Of a DNA stretch of 64,000 nucleotides, positions 28,860 to 38,476 are shown piece after piece. Below the pieces are notes generated by a model. That model was not told where the DNA came from. It saw only the letters and a program-made list of their open reading frames with translations, and made no database searches. The stretch covers positions 1 through 64,000 of the forward strand of contig CAIRDP010000015.1 of assembly GCA_903877385.1 (NCBI GenBank), read 5' to 3'. The DNA comes from an uncultured Bacteroidales bacterium. GTDB lineage: Bacteria > Bacteroidota > Bacteroidia > Bacteroidales > FEN-979. Both the position numbers and the translations under genes were made by a program. How positions within the stretch are numbered: position 1 is the first letter of the stretch; the number at the start of each line of letters is the position of its first letter.

Positions 28860-30176
28860 ATGAATATGACGTTCAAAACCTGCCGTAAAAAGATCATTAT
28901 TTTTGTTTTCCTGTTATGCGCTTTTCAATCCATGGCGCAAACCGATGGGAGGTTTAACGGTATAAGGGATCTCATCTCCGATTACAAATATTCCGAAGCC
29001 ATGGAGAGGTGCAATCGTTTCCTGGAATCCGATTCTTCCAATGCCGATCTCCTGTTGCTTAAAGGTGAAGTCATGATGTCGATGTACAGGTTCAGCGAAG
29101 CTGTGCTTGCCCTTCGCCGGGCGACGGCTGCAGATTCGAACAGGACCAGGGGGCTCAGGGACCTGGCCTCCCTGTACAAACAAACCGGGGAGAACGAGCA
29201 AGCCATATTGTATTATAAAAAGATACTTGAACGACAGCCCGATGACCGTCAGACTATGTTACAGCTTGCTGCCCTGCTCATCCAGCTTGAGAACAACAGG
29301 GATGCTTTGAATTTGCTCCTTCCTGCCTGCAGGAGCGATTCGGGAAACTTTTATCTTCTCAAACTTACGGCATCAGCTTACCAGGAAATGAATAATGCCG
29401 ATTCGGCTTTGATTTTTTACCTGAAAGCCCGCAGGGTAAACCCGGCCAACCTCAATATCGCCCTGGGCATATCCAACCTGCTGATCAGGAAAAAGCAGTA
29501 CGATTCGGTTATCCGGTTCACTGAACAGTTTGTACAGGAAAATCCTAAGTCATATGCCGTATACCGGCTTGGGGCGTATGCAACCTACCTCAAAAGAAAC
29601 TACCCTGATGCCGCTTCGAAATTCAGGAGTTCGATGAGGATGGGTGATGCATCGAAATTCACCAATAAATACCTGGGGCTTTGCAGGTATACGCTGGATA
29701 TGTTCGATTCGGCCTGCCCTTCGTTGCGCAAGGCGTACCAGCTTGACACCACCGATGCGGAGCTTTGCTTTTATTACGGGGAGTCCCTGCTGCGTTCCAA
29801 CAGGCCCGACAGCGCTCTTGTATACCTGGGCAGGGCTTTGCGGATGATATTGCCCTCGGAACAATACCTGCTTACCCTTTATGCCGACCTGTCACTGGCC
29901 TTCAATTCAAACGACAGGGCCGATACCGCATTACAGGTTCTGATCAAAGCGCATGCTTTTGCTCCCGGTAACCCGGGCATCCTTTTCAAGCTGGCCTACC
30001 AGTATGATTATTATATGCATAAACCCATGACGGCTCTGCCCCTGTACAAACAATTCCTGAGACAGAACAAGTCGCAAAGCGAAACCGGCGACAATCCTCA
30101 GGTTGTAATGTATTCGACCTTTGCCGTGAAAAGGGTTAAGGAACTGGAAAAATTTAAAAAAGGCGCCCGTCACTGA
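28860..30176 (+). CDS. Secreted TPR-repeat protein
   Basis: 438 residues. Signal peptide 1-27 (FVFLLCAFQSMAQ); either of two Met codons, 1 or 3, could start it. The mature protein is a run of TPR-like helical pairs of about 34 residues from residue 35 to 410 (for example LLLLKGEVMMSMYRFSEAVL and YYKKILERQPDDRQTMLQLA). It should act as a periplasmic scaffold for protein contacts. The stop codon lies inside the stem-loop of a terminator (30156-30187), so the transcript ends here. Confidence 0.85.
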   Translation: MNMTFKTCRKKIIIFVFLLCAFQSMAQTDGRFNGIRDLISDYKYSEAMERCNRFLESDSSNADLLLLKGEVMMSMYRFSEAVLALRRATAADSNRTRGLRDLASLYKQTGENEQAILYYKKILERQPDDRQTMLQLAALLIQLENNRDALNLLLPACRSDSGNFYLLKLTASAYQEMNNADSALIFYLKARRVNPANLNIALGISNLLIRKKQYDSVIRFTEQFVQENPKSYAVYRLGAYATYLKRNYPDAASKFRSSMRMGDASKFTNKYLGLCRYTLDMFDSACPSLRKAYQLDTTDAELCFYYGESLLRSNRPDSALVYLGRALRMILPSEQYLLTLYADLSLAFNSNDRADTALQVLIKAHAFAPGNPGILFKLAYQYDYYMHKPMTALPLYKQFLRQNKSQSETGDNPQVVMYSTFAVKRVKELEKFKKGARH

Positions 30177-30187
30177 ACGCCTTTTTT
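30156..30187. terminator. Bidirectional Rho-independent terminator
   Basis: The arms AAAAAAGGCG (30156-30165) and CGCCTTTTTT (30178-30187) pair perfectly around a 12-base loop. It serves the convergent TPR gene and the ECF cluster, and it contains the TPR gene stop codon. Confidence 0.85.
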
Positions 30188-30207
30188 AATTTCAGAAAAT
30201 GGGGAGA

Positions 30208-30624
30208 TCAGGCTCCCGGGGCTTCGGTCTTACGCCTCACATACTCGTTGAAAGCTTTTTCGCCTTCTTCGTTCCAGTATTGTTCGTAATAGCTCCAGCG
30301 CATGCCTGAGTCGCCGCCCCCGGGATGCATATGCCCCCTGCGCCACCAGGGACCCGGCCTGTTCCTGCGGCCGTGATGTGGTCCGTGATGCATGCCTCCG
30401 AATAGCAGCCTTGCAAGAATGGCAAGTCCGACTGCCTGCCAGTAAGTGATGACTCCCAGGTGGAAAACGGCAGGCATCAGCCCGTTCCACAGCCACATGA
30501 TGATGGCTCCGAAGAGGAACAGCAGTGCCGCGAATCCAAGTACGCCGAGAATTATCCAGTGTGCCTTCGGCCTGCGGCGATTGCAGCAGCGGCCTTTCAT
30601 CGTATTATTTTCATTTGTTTCCAT
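30208..30624 (-). CDS. Small His/Arg-rich membrane protein of the ECF cluster
   Basis: 138 residues. Two hydrophobic spans (WIILGVLGFAALLFLFGAI and a second around YWQAVGLAILARLLFGG) are followed by a His-, Gly- and Arg-rich tail (MHHGPHHGRRNRPGPW) and an acidic amphipathic end. There is no signal peptide. Similar short proteins are common next to ECF sigma genes in Bacteroidota. The His cluster suggests metal binding, but that is inference. Its start overlaps the sigma factor gene by 14 bases, so the two are co-translated. The bidirectional terminator follows it. Confidence 0.8.
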   Translation of the reverse strand: METNENNTMKGRCCNRRRPKAHWIILGVLGFAALLFLFGAIIMWLWNGLMPAVFHLGVITYWQAVGLAILARLLFGGMHHGPHHGRRNRPGPWWRRGHMHPGGGDSGMRWSYYEQYWNEEGEKAFNEYVRRKTEAPGA

Positions 30625-31174
30625 GATTTTCGTGTTTTTTGTTTAATAATATTTTGTGAAGTTTTGAAAGAGCCCTGTGCTTGCGCGAGAGAAGCGTGCC
30701 CACGGGGATTTCCCATTCATCGGAAAGCTCTTCGTAGTTGCGCTGTTCAAACTCGGTGGCTATGATCAGGGCCTGTTCGTCGGGCCTTAATTCAGCCATC
30801 GCAGCTTTGAGCGTTGCGGGCTCTATGCTTAGGTATTCCTTTTCATCCTCTGTTGTTTCATCGGCCATGTTGTTTAGTAAATAATTCCCGTTTTTCAGGT
30901 CCCTGAAGTTTTCGATAGGGACGTTGCGTTGCTTTTTCTTAAGGGAGTCGATGATCCTGTTTTTTATGGCCTTGTAGATGTAGGCGCTCAGGTTCTCCAC
31001 CTGGGCGTCGGGATCAAGCCTGGAAATCAGCCCCAGTGCAACGTCCTGCACTATGTCTTCGGGCGAAGCCCCGAAAAACCTGTCGTCGAGGTTTTTCCTC
31101 ACGAAATTCAGCAGTTTCTGGTATTCGGAACGGAAAAAATTGTCGACTCTGGTTTTTTGGAGATTCTGGTCCAT
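30611..31174 (-). CDS. ECF-type RNA polymerase sigma factor
   Basis: 187 residues. Region 2 spans about 10-80 (FFGASPEDIVQDVALGLISR, then ENLSAYIYKAIKNRIID), with a linker rich in acidic residues. Region 4 spans about 120-180 (LRPDEQALIIATEFEQRNYE, then PVGTLLSRKHRALSKL). It directs RNA polymerase to stress- or envelope-related promoters; its regulon is unknown. It lies between a putative anti-sigma membrane protein upstream (67-base gap) and the small membrane protein downstream (overlap). Confidence 0.92.
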   Translation of the reverse strand: MDQNLQKTRVDNFFRSEYQKLLNFVRKNLDDRFFGASPEDIVQDVALGLISRLDPDAQVENLSAYIYKAIKNRIIDSLKKKQRNVPIENFRDLKNGNYLLNNMADETTEDEKEYLSIEPATLKAAMAELRPDEQALIIATEFEQRNYEELSDEWEIPVGTLLSRKHRALSKLHKILLNKKHENHGNK

Positions 31175-31240
31175 GCAAGTGAAGACGAGAGGTCGGGAAT
31201 TTATTGCATTAAACCTGCCTCAGCAGGAATTTTTTTCATC

Positions 31241-32140
31241 TCAGTCCTTGATGATGATCGTACGGCTGTATTCCTTTTTGCCGACATACCAGTAGAATTT
31301 GCCCGGCAATAATTTGTTTGCGGGGACAATGCATTCACGGATCCCGGGCTTTATACCCCTCCACCAGGCAAGTTTATTGTTGGCTTCCGATTTAATGTAA
31401 AAGTTGGTAAAACTGTCGGTTGCCTGCTTCCAGATGAACCGTATGTCCTCACCCCGGTTCACGACCAGGTTGTCGGCCGGCGATTCCAGCTCTATGGGTT
31501 TTTGAACTTTGAGCCCGGCATCCATCGAAAAGGTCTTGGCGGCTGTTTCAGGCTTAGGGGCCGTTGGCACAGCTTTTACTGTAATTTGCAGGGGTTCTGC
31601 CAACTTTAATGGAGAAAGTAAGAGATCCGAAGTCGTCAAACCTGTATGCACCTGGCAATCAGCATTCGCCGAAACACGGACCGGGGTCGGGGGCTTTAGG
31701 GAAGATTGCTCCGGTCTCAGGGTTTTCATAGTGGGTTTGAGTGGGGCCTTACCGTTCACCCTCAACCCTGACTGTTTGGTTTTTAACGGGGTATGTTTCC
31801 TTCCAATTAATGTAACGATAGAGGAACCAAATTGCGAGGCCAGGAAATAAATCAGCACTCCTGCCGCCAAAACAAGCAGACCCCAGCCTATATGCCTGGC
31901 CTTCACGACATGAGTTTTTCCCTTTTTGGCTATGACCTCATGCTTCTCCTCAACATCCATCACAATTTCATCATTCCCCTCGGCCTGGAAAAGTGAGGGG
32001 AATGTCTTCCGCAGTCGTAATTTTCTTGCAAACTCGTGATCTTCGCCCAGCCTGGTCTCAAAATCCACCGCCTCATCATGGCTGAGCTGGTTTTTCAGGA
32101 ATCTCTCAATCAGGTCAATATCTTCAGGGTCGGTCTTCAT
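31241..32140 (-). CDS. Putative anti-sigma membrane protein
   Basis: 299 residues. The first 45 residues (DLIERFLKNQLSHDEAVDFE then TRLGEDHEFARKL) match the cytoplasmic helical motif found at the start of Bacteroidota anti-sigma or sigma-associated membrane proteins. A single membrane span follows (IGWGLLVLAAGVLIYFLASQ, about residues 84-103). The periplasmic part has a basic, Pro/Thr-rich linker and a compact C-terminal beta domain (from about 215, IELESPADNLVV). It is the first gene of the ECF cluster. Control of the sigma factor is inferred from position and layout, not shown. Confidence 0.65.
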   Translation of the reverse strand: MKTDPEDIDLIERFLKNQLSHDEAVDFETRLGEDHEFARKLRLRKTFPSLFQAEGNDEIVMDVEEKHEVIAKKGKTHVVKARHIGWGLLVLAAGVLIYFLASQFGSSIVTLIGRKHTPLKTKQSGLRVNGKAPLKPTMKTLRPEQSSLKPPTPVRVSANADCQVHTGLTTSDLLLSPLKLAEPLQITVKAVPTAPKPETAAKTFSMDAGLKVQKPIELESPADNLVVNRGEDIRFIWKQATDSFTNFYIKSEANNKLAWWRGIKPGIRECIVPANKLLPGKFYWYVGKKEYSRTIIIKD

Positions 32141-32191
32141 TCAAAAAGGGATTACCTTATATACGCAGAAAACCGTATCAGAGTTTCAACA

Positions 32192-33475
32192 TTAATTCCA
32201 GTAATGCCCGAGGACGATATAATAAGCCCATTGGTTGGGCCCGACTGCTAAGTCAACGCCCATACGCATCCTGAAAATACGGGACAGCAGGTATCGGAAA
32301 CCTGCACCTCCGGCCACATGCCAGGTGGGGTCCTCAAGGTATTTTGAACTGCTGAATGTCTTGCCTACCCCTGCGAATCCCAGCAAGCTCCACCTGAGGT
32401 CCAGGTCGAAACGCTGCTCGGTTTCAAGCTGCAATACCTGGTCTCCCTGGTAAACCATGGCTCCTATCCCCCTCATTTTGATATAAGGGAGCAGGTAGAA
32501 GGGCGTACTGCCCCCGGCCCACTGCCAGTCGGCCCTCAGCCCGCAAACCCACCACCTGGCAATGGGTATGAAACCGTTTACGAATACTTCGCTTTTTGCA
32601 TAGTCGAAATCGCTCGCGGTCCAGTCCCTGCCTATGCCGAAAGAGGCTTTGGCCCTGATTCCTTTGTCGGGGGTAAAAATGGTGTTGCGTGAATCCCATT
32701 CAAGATAAAGTCCCAGCAGCCCGGTGTTTTTTGTCATGCTGGGTTGCTGGTTGAATACCTTATTGAAAATGTAATTGACTGTGTCGCCCAGTTTCGTAGA
32801 CACATTAACATTGGCATAAGTATAGTTGATCCCTGCAAAGAGCTTGTTTTTAAATAAATTCTCGCTGATATCCAATACCCCCAGTATGGTTGTCAGTTTG
32901 AACAGGACCTCCTTCTCCCCAAGGTAGGTGAAGTTGCGGTAAAAGTTGATGTTGATGGGGGCATAGGCGGCACTTATGGTGTACCGCATTCCGATCCCGG
33001 GAAAGGTTCCCTGCCTCGTAGCTCCCACCCCCCAGGTGTTATTGAGGGTCCACATGCCTGCCACCCCCGTGATGTCGGGGAAATGGTACTGCTCCCCTGC
33101 TTTTGCAGTTTTTTTGGGACTGATGAATACAATGGCCAAGGCAAGTCCGAAATTGCCCAGCGAGGGTTCACTGATGATCACCGGCCAGGGTACGAACCCA
33201 TGCATGTTTATGAGGTAATCGCTGAAGTCGAGCTGGTGGTCGAGGGTGTCTTTTAAGCTGATCTTTTTCTTTACGGGTTTAACCTTCAACACAGCTGAAT
33301 CTTTAGTTGTAAAGTTTTCATTTACAGAATTCAGTGTTTGTTTATCGGGCCTGTCCTGTGCAGCGCCGGTATTAATGTCCTGTGACTGCACCCTTATGCA
33401 AAGTGCAATACCAAAAATGAGTGACAGCGTTATTCTGCTGATCTGCCGGGGAAAGAAATAATGTATCATGGTCAT
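32192..33475 (-). CDS. Outer-membrane beta-barrel protein (surface antigen/Omp85 C-terminal type)
   Basis: 427 residues. Signal peptide about 1-32. The mature chain is made of alternating beta strands with typical barrel features: FRNFTYLGEKEVLFKLTTIL, GLYLEWDSRNTIFTPDKGIR and FDLDLRWSLLGFAGVGKTF. It ends near an aromatic C-terminus (YYIVLGHYWN). The FTPDKGIRAK motif is typical of the Omp85/BamA superfamily barrel; no POTRA domains are present. Function is unknown, perhaps a pore or surface protein. It starts 37 bases after the ABC ATPase gene on the same strand. Confidence 0.85.
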   Translation of the reverse strand: MTMIHYFFPRQISRITLSLIFGIALCIRVQSQDINTGAAQDRPDKQTLNSVNENFTTKDSAVLKVKPVKKKISLKDTLDHQLDFSDYLINMHGFVPWPVIISEPSLGNFGLALAIVFISPKKTAKAGEQYHFPDITGVAGMWTLNNTWGVGATRQGTFPGIGMRYTISAAYAPININFYRNFTYLGEKEVLFKLTTILGVLDISENLFKNKLFAGINYTYANVNVSTKLGDTVNYIFNKVFNQQPSMTKNTGLLGLYLEWDSRNTIFTPDKGIRAKASFGIGRDWTASDFDYAKSEVFVNGFIPIARWWVCGLRADWQWAGGSTPFYLLPYIKMRGIGAMVYQGDQVLQLETEQRFDLDLRWSLLGFAGVGKTFSSSKYLEDPTWHVAGGAGFRYLLSRIFRMRMGVDLAVGPNQWAYYIVLGHYWN

Positions 33476-33512
33476 GAGAGATTTTTTCTGCCTGGTTTTC
33501 TGTTTCAGTTTG

Positions 33513-34601
33513 TTATGTGGCCGGGTCTTTAAGTCTCAATGAAAGTATGTTCCTTCCATCTTCGTATCTGTATTCGGCGCTGCTGCAGCGCCCTTTGATC
33601 AGCATGATACCGAGGGCGTTCTCCTCGCTTTCATCCTCAAGCAGGTTATACCCGGCACCGGCACTTCCGCAGACCAGTTCAAGCGTACCTTCCTTTTCCG
33701 ACCAGAACAGCTCCAGGCTGAGGTTGCTGAAGTCTTTCTGAAGCAGCAGGAGTTCTTCGGTGATATGTATCACATAGCCGGCAACTTTGCGTGCAACCAT
33801 ATGTTTTTCGCAGAAGGCTTCCATTTCGCCCTGTATCGCATACAGGTCATAATCGCGGCTGCGGATGCGGCGCTCAAAGCTGCGGATGCGGTGTATGAAG
33901 GTTTTGGTTTTTTCCCTTTGTGGATTATCGAAGATCTGGTCGGGCGAACCTTCTTCATAGATCACCCCTTCGTCCATGTAAAACACCCTGGTGGAAGTAT
34001 TGCGCGCGAATTCCATTTCATGTGTCACTATCACCATGGTCATCCCTTCCCTGGATAACCTGCGGATGACAGCCAGGACTTCGCTCACCATGGTGGGATC
34101 CAGGGCCGAAGTCGGTTCGTCGAAAAGCAGTATCTCCGGATCCATGGCCATGCAGCGGGCAATGGCCACGCGTTGCTTTTGTCCACCCGAAAGTTCGTCG
34201 GGATAGCTGTCGGCTTTTTCGGCCAGTCCCACGAGTTTAAGCAGGCCCCTGGCTTTCTCTTCAGCTTCGGCCCGGCTTTTCTTCAGCAGTTTTATCGGCC
34301 CTATGGTCAGGTTTTCAAGGGCCGTAAGATGGCTGTAAAGATTGAATCCCTGGAATACCATTCCCATCCTCTGCCTGAGTTTCGGCACGTCGGTATGTTT
34401 ATCCAGTAAGGGGATGTCGTCTATGAAAACATTCCCTCCCGTTGGGGTTTCAAGCAGGTTGAGGCAGCGCAGGAAAGTGCTTTTTCCCGCTCCCGACGGG
34501 CCTATCACCGATATGACCTCACCTTTGGTGATCTGTGTTGTGATATCCTTAAGCACCACCAGCTCGCCGAAATGTTTCGAAAGGTTCATCGTGCGTATCA
34601 T
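33513..34601 (-). CDS. Polar amino-acid ABC transporter ATPase with a C-terminal extension
   Basis: 362 residues. Residues 1-242 are a complete GlnQ/HisP-type ATPase: Walker [11 protein letters not shown] loop [10 protein letters not shown], signature [12 protein letters not shown], Walker [14 protein letters not shown] and switch His VTHEME. Usual members stop near 245. Here about 120 more residues follow (from [11 protein letters not shown]), with a segment [15 protein letters not shown] and a Gly-rich stretch. The extension faintly recalls a GHKL ATPase or anti-sigma-like fold and may be regulatory. The ATG overlaps the stop of the permease/binding-protein gene as ATGA, so the two form one importer. 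Confidence 0.92.
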   Translation of the reverse strand: MIRTMNLSKHFGELVVLKDITTQITKGEVISVIGPSGAGKSTFLRCLNLLETPTGGNVFIDDIPLLDKHTDVPKLRQRMGMVFQGFNLYSHLTALENLTIGPIKLLKKSRAEAEEKARGLLKLVGLAEKADSYPDELSGGQKQRVAIARCMAMDPEILLFDEPTSALDPTMVSEVLAVIRRLSREGMTMVIVTHEMEFARNTSTRVFYMDEGVIYEEGSPDQIFDNPQREKTKTFIHRIRSFERRIRSRDYDLYAIQGEMEAFCEKHMVARKVAGYVIHITEELLLLQKDFSNLSLELFWSEKEGTLELVCGSAGAGYNLLEDESEENALGIMLIKGRCSSAEYRYEDGRNILSLRLKDPAT

Positions 34602-36856
34602 ATTGCAGCCTCCTTTCTTCTCTTGCTGCGTTTGTATTTTGGATCCACCGAGATCTCGATCCGGCCCAGCAGCCAGGTGAGTAGCCAGGCGATGAGAAAG
34701 TAGATGAGTGCAACCATCAGCAGCGGGAAAAAAGCGTCGAAGGTGCGGCTGCGGATGATGTCGCTGGCCTTGGTAAGGTCCTGCACTGCGATATAACCCA
34801 CTATCGATGTCATTTTGACCAGCGAGATGAACTCTCCCTTGTAAACAGGCAAAATGGATCGAAGGGCCTGGGGGAGGATGATGAAGCGGAATGCCTGGAA
34901 GCCGGTGAACCCCCCGGCAATGGCCGCTTCGCCCTGGCCTTTGTCGATGCTTTGAATGGAGGTCCTGAACATCTCCGACACGTAGGCGCCGAAGTTCAGT
35001 CCAAACGCGATAACGGCAACCAGCACAGGATCAATGTTCACCGATGCAAAGACCACGTAATAGATGATCATCAGCAACACCAGCACCGGGGTTCCCCTCA
35101 ATATCATGATGTACGCAACGGCGGTGCCCGACAGGAACCTGTTCTCCGACATCCGCATATAACAGATAAGGGCTCCTACAAGGGTCCCGAACAGGGCTGC
35201 CAGTATCGAAATGATGATGGTAACCTCCAGCCCGTTGATGATGTGCTGGTAACGTTTTTCGTAGACGATGTTGCTGTAAAAGCTTTCGGACATCTTTTGA
35301 GTACAAGTTTTATTCACTGCGGATGAGTTTTCACCCGCATAAGCTGCAATGTCTTTTTTCTTCGCAATAACGCAGACCTGCGACTGGTAGTAGGGATCGG
35401 AAAAATCAATCTGCTTTTTCCGTTCTTGGGTGATGGTGAGCGAACTGGTAATGATATCGATCTTGTGAGTTGAAAGCGAAGCCAGCATGCTGCTGAAAGG
35501 CAGGTCAAGCGTTACGTAGGTTTTGCCGGTGTAGGCGGCAAAACGCCTCCCCAGCTCAATGTCGAAGCCTGCAAGCTGCCCGTCTTTGATCATAGCGAAA
35601 GGCAGGCCCATATCACTGACGATGCCGGTTTTAAGGGTACCGTTCGTAGCAGGCCCACTCTTGATCACAGGCATTTCGGTAAGACCTTTTTTCATCCAGC
35701 GGTCCACCATATCATCGTAAATGCCGTTGGATTTTATTTCGGCCAGGAAGGCATTGAATTTATTCCTGAGGGCCGGGTTATCCTTGTTGAAGCCCGCTCC
35801 TATGGGAACCGAAAATATATTCTCGGCCAGCACCCCCAAAGCAGGGTTTTTGGCCAAAACTTCGTGTATCGATGCCTTGTTTCGGAAACTGACGTCGACC
35901 TTCCCCACATTAAGGGCAAAGAGCAGGTCGGGGAGAGTGTGGTATTCAACGATCTCGGCTTTGGGATAAGTCTTTCGGGCATAGGCATCATGGATGCTCC
36001 CCATCAGCACCCCGATACGCTTGTTGGCGATGTCGTTGACCGACTTCATCAATGCCGGCTTGACTTCCACAACCGGCTTATCGCCTCTTACAATGACCGC
36101 AAGGCCCCCGTGATAATAACTTTCGGAAAAGAGGAGTTTCTTTGCCCTTTCGGGGGTTATGGAGAGCCCTGCACCTATCATCTCCACCTTGCCCGAGAGC
36201 AGGGCAGGTATCATGGCCCCGAATTCCATGTCGGAAATGACGAGCTTCTTACCAAGCTTTTGGGCGATCCGCGATGCGAACTCTATGTCGAAGCCCACGA
36301 CCTGCTTGTTGGCGTCGAAGAACGACATAGGCTCTGTAACGGCGGCTGTACCAAAAACCAGTTCCCCGTTCTTCCCCTCATTTTCAATTACGGGCATGGA
36401 TACCGGGTTCCCCTGGACCGGGAACCAGCGCTTGTTCATATCATCGTAAATGCCGTTCGCCCTGATTTCGGCCAGCACTTTGTCGATGGTGTTTTTAAGT
36501 TCGCCTGATTCGAGCCTTACTGCAAATCCGTAATTGTCGTCGGCGATCAGCTCATCAAGGACAACCAGCCCCTGGTTCTTGGCTGCAATATTTTTCAGGA
36601 TGGGTTTGTCGTATGCTGCGGCATCGGCCTTTCCTTCAGAAACGGCCAATGAACATTCGATGATACTGTTGTAATATTCGAACTTTGCATCCGGCAAACG
36701 TTTAAGAACGATCTGGTCGGCGGCAGTCCCCGTAGGAACCGCGAACACCTTCCCTCCTTCCAGCATTTTCAGGCTGGTGATCCTTTGTTGTTTTTTACCG
36801 CATCCGCTCAGCACGATCAGCAGCGCAAGTATGGGTATCAGGCAGTGGTTTCGCAT
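34598..36856 (-). CDS. Amino-acid ABC importer: fused, permuted solute-binding domains plus permease
   Basis: 752 residues. The lipoprotein-type signal has lipobox LSGC (Cys19). Residues 33-148 look like only the second half of a type 3 binding protein, ending [15 protein letters not shown]. Residues 162-390 are a full binding protein ([20 protein letters not shown] to [17 protein letters not shown]). Residues 405-500 are only the first half of another ([20 protein letters not shown] to [15 protein letters not shown]). The permease follows (about 535-735) with the EAA loop [21 protein letters not shown]. The two half-domains could pair into a second, permuted binding domain. Export signal, binding sites and channel are therefore in one chain. 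Likely substrate: polar amino acids. Confidence 0.9.
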   Translation of the reverse strand: MRNHCLIPILALLIVLSGCGKKQQRITSLKMLEGGKVFAVPTGTAADQIVLKRLPDAKFEYYNSIIECSLAVSEGKADAAAYDKPILKNIAAKNQGLVVLDELIADDNYGFAVRLESGELKNTIDKVLAEIRANGIYDDMNKRWFPVQGNPVSMPVIENEGKNGELVFGTAAVTEPMSFFDANKQVVGFDIEFASRIAQKLGKKLVISDMEFGAMIPALLSGKVEMIGAGLSITPERAKKLLFSESYYHGGLAVIVRGDKPVVEVKPALMKSVNDIANKRIGVLMGSIHDAYARKTYPKAEIVEYHTLPDLLFALNVGKVDVSFRNKASIHEVLAKNPALGVLAENIFSVPIGAGFNKDNPALRNKFNAFLAEIKSNGIYDDMVDRWMKKGLTEMPVIKSGPATNGTLKTGIVSDMGLPFAMIKDGQLAGFDIELGRRFAAYTGKTYVTLDLPFSSMLASLSTHKIDIITSSLTITQERKKQIDFSDPYYQSQVCVIAKKKDIAAYAGENSSAVNKTCTQKMSESFYSNIVYEKRYQHIINGLEVTIIISILAALFGTLVGALICYMRMSENRFLSGTAVAYIMILRGTPVLVLLMIIYYVVFASVNIDPVLVAVIAFGLNFGAYVSEMFRTSIQSIDKGQGEAAIAGGFTGFQAFRFIILPQALRSILPVYKGEFISLVKMTSIVGYIAVQDLTKASDIIRSRTFDAFFPLLMVALIYFLIAWLLTWLLGRIEISVDPKYKRSKRRKEAAI

Positions 36857-36898
36857 AAGGTAAAAATCATTTCTTTGGCCGGCATTTCAATGGCATTC

Positions 36899-36906
36899 CA
36901 AATATA
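36899..36906 (-). promoter_or_regulatory. -7 element (TATATTTG) for the ABC importer
   Basis: Exact TAnnTTTG match on the minus strand, 43 bases before the ATG at 36856. Confidence 0.5.
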
Positions 36907-36932
36907 ATGAGAATCCAACAACCGGATTTTAG

Positions 36933-36940
36933 TATTTTTG
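36933..36940 (+). promoter_or_regulatory. -7 element (TATTTTTG) for the acyltransferase gene
   Basis: Exact TAnnTTTG match, 20 bases before the ATG at 36960; divergent from the importer promoter. Confidence 0.5.
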
Positions 36941-36959
36941 TTCCTCTTCTGCAAAAGCT

Positions 36960-37784
36960 ATGAAACAGGAAAAGGACTATATTACTCGTATTCTGCTGGG
37001 CTCCAACGGGTATTCCACCCCGCCGGATACCCCCCGCCACCTGCTCGACCGGCTTTCATTCGGTTCACGCATCTACTTCATGAGCCGGTATGTCGGGATC
37101 TGTTTCTCAACCCGTACCGAGGCCCGTAAAGGGATCTACGATACCTCGCGCTGGGTGTCGTCATCCCAAAATATTTTCAGGCTGATCGAAAGCTGCGGGG
37201 GAAGGTTCACCATCAGCGGACTGGAGCATATACGGAACTGCAGCGGACCGGCGGTCTTCATCAGCAACCATATGAGCACTCTTGAAACCATGATCTTTCC
37301 CGGGATCATACAGCCCCTGAAAGATGTCACCTTTATTGTTAAGGACTCCCTGGTGAGGCACTGGGTATTCGGAGATGTAATGCGTTCAAGAAACCCTATT
37401 GTCCTGGGCCGGAACAACGCCAGGGAGGATTTCAGCCTGGTAATGAAACAAGGCATGGAAAGGATATCCGGGGGGATCTCGGTGATCATTTTTCCTCAGC
37501 ATACGCGCAGGATGGAATTCATCCCCGGGGAATTCAACTCCCTCGGGATCAAACTCGCATCCCTTGCCTGCGTCCCGGTTATCCCGGTTGCAATTACAAC
37601 TGATTTCTGGGGAAACGGAAGGTTTACCGGCTACCTCGGACCAATCCACCGCGACAAACCCATACGCATGGCTTTTGGTGAACCGATTACCGTGTGCGGT
37701 CCTGGCAAGAAAGAGCACCAGATGGTCATTGATTACATCCAGTCCCACCTGGAACAATGGAAACATGAGCCAATCCCTGCCTGA
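36960..37784 (+). CDS. PlsC-like lysophospholipid acyltransferase of a variant subfamily
   Basis: 274 residues. The PlsC fold is recognisable by its motifs, but they vary. Motif I is FISNHMSTLETMIFP (H-x4-E, where classical members have H-x4-D). Motif III is IIFPQHTRRMEF instead of FPEGTRS, and motif IV is CVPVIPVAITTD. The same variant motifs recur in a poorly studied Bacteroidota group, so it is probably active on a lipid head group. It has no N-terminal signal peptide. Its exact acyl acceptor is not known. It stands alone, divergent from the ABC importer. Confidence 0.82.
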   Translation: MKQEKDYITRILLGSNGYSTPPDTPRHLLDRLSFGSRIYFMSRYVGICFSTRTEARKGIYDTSRWVSSSQNIFRLIESCGGRFTISGLEHIRNCSGPAVFISNHMSTLETMIFPGIIQPLKDVTFIVKDSLVRHWVFGDVMRSRNPIVLGRNNAREDFSLVMKQGMERISGGISVIIFPQHTRRMEFIPGEFNSLGIKLASLACVPVIPVAITTDFWGNGRFTGYLGPIHRDKPIRMAFGEPITVCGPGKKEHQMVIDYIQSHLEQWKHEPIPA

Positions 37785-37885
37785 TCAGTCCAGCCGGCAA
37801 ATCAATGGGACCAAGCCCGGGAAAAACCCCGGCACCTGGTACCGCAGCACGCTGAGGGGAATTTACCGTGAGAGATTAAAGAATT

Positions 37886-38386
37886 CTATTTCTGCAGGGT
37901 AAACCAGATAAGGCTGTTAAACACTCCATCGGTAATGTAGACACTGTCGATGGTATAGGGCGGGATGGTGGAGGAATAATACACTTTACCTGAAAAGGTT
38001 CCGGTCGTGTAACCACCCGAGCCTCCCCAGGTATTGATGTGAATGTTAATGGTATCATAGGAACGCGAATAAAAACCCCTTCCCTGGCTGTCCATATAGA
38101 TGATCTGAACATAAGGATCATGGTTTGTGTATGTTTTCCCGGCGGCTGCATCGGCTGGGAACCCTACACCAACCATGACGGGATAGGTTGCCTGGAAATT
38201 GTTGCAGACCCCGGTCATAATGCAGAATTTCGTAAAATTGCTTGTTGTTTTAAAGTTGATTAAAGTCCCGTTAGCCTTGCAGGAGGCCGTATTGTATACG
38301 GTATTATCGGTTGTGGATTTCTTTTTGCAGCCGGCTCCGGCAATCATGAGAACAGCAAGTGAAGCAAGAAGTATTTTTGTTTTCAT
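37886..38386 (-). CDS. Hypothetical lipoprotein
   Basis: 166 residues from the ATG at 38386 (MKTKILLASLAVLMIAGAGC), a lipoprotein signal with Cys20 and a following KKKS. The reading frame extends 13 codons upstream but that part does not fit a signal peptide. The mature part is beta-rich with no known motif and contains four more Cys (CKANG, CIMTGVC and others). It is probably a small envelope beta-sandwich. A -7 element lies just upstream (38402-38409). It is convergent with the acyltransferase gene. Confidence 0.78.
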   Translation of the reverse strand: MKTKILLASLAVLMIAGAGCKKKSTTDNTVYNTASCKANGTLINFKTTSNFTKFCIMTGVCNNFQATYPVMVGVGFPADAAAGKTYTNHDPYVQIIYMDSQGRGFYSRSYDTINIHINTWGGSGGYTTGTFSGKVYYSSTIPPYTIDSVYITDGVFNSLIWFTLQK

Positions 38387-38401
38387 AATGAGATGTTTTT
38401 C

Positions 38402-38409
38402 CAAAGTTA
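38402..38409 (-). promoter_or_regulatory. -7 element (TAACTTTG) for the small lipoprotein gene
   Basis: Exact TAnnTTTG match on the minus strand, 16 bases before the chosen ATG, supporting that start. Confidence 0.55.
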
Positions 38410-38476
38410 ATAAAAAAACAGCCATTCTGGAACATCTGTATCAAAAGAAAACGGGAAACCGTGACGGGCCGCAAGC

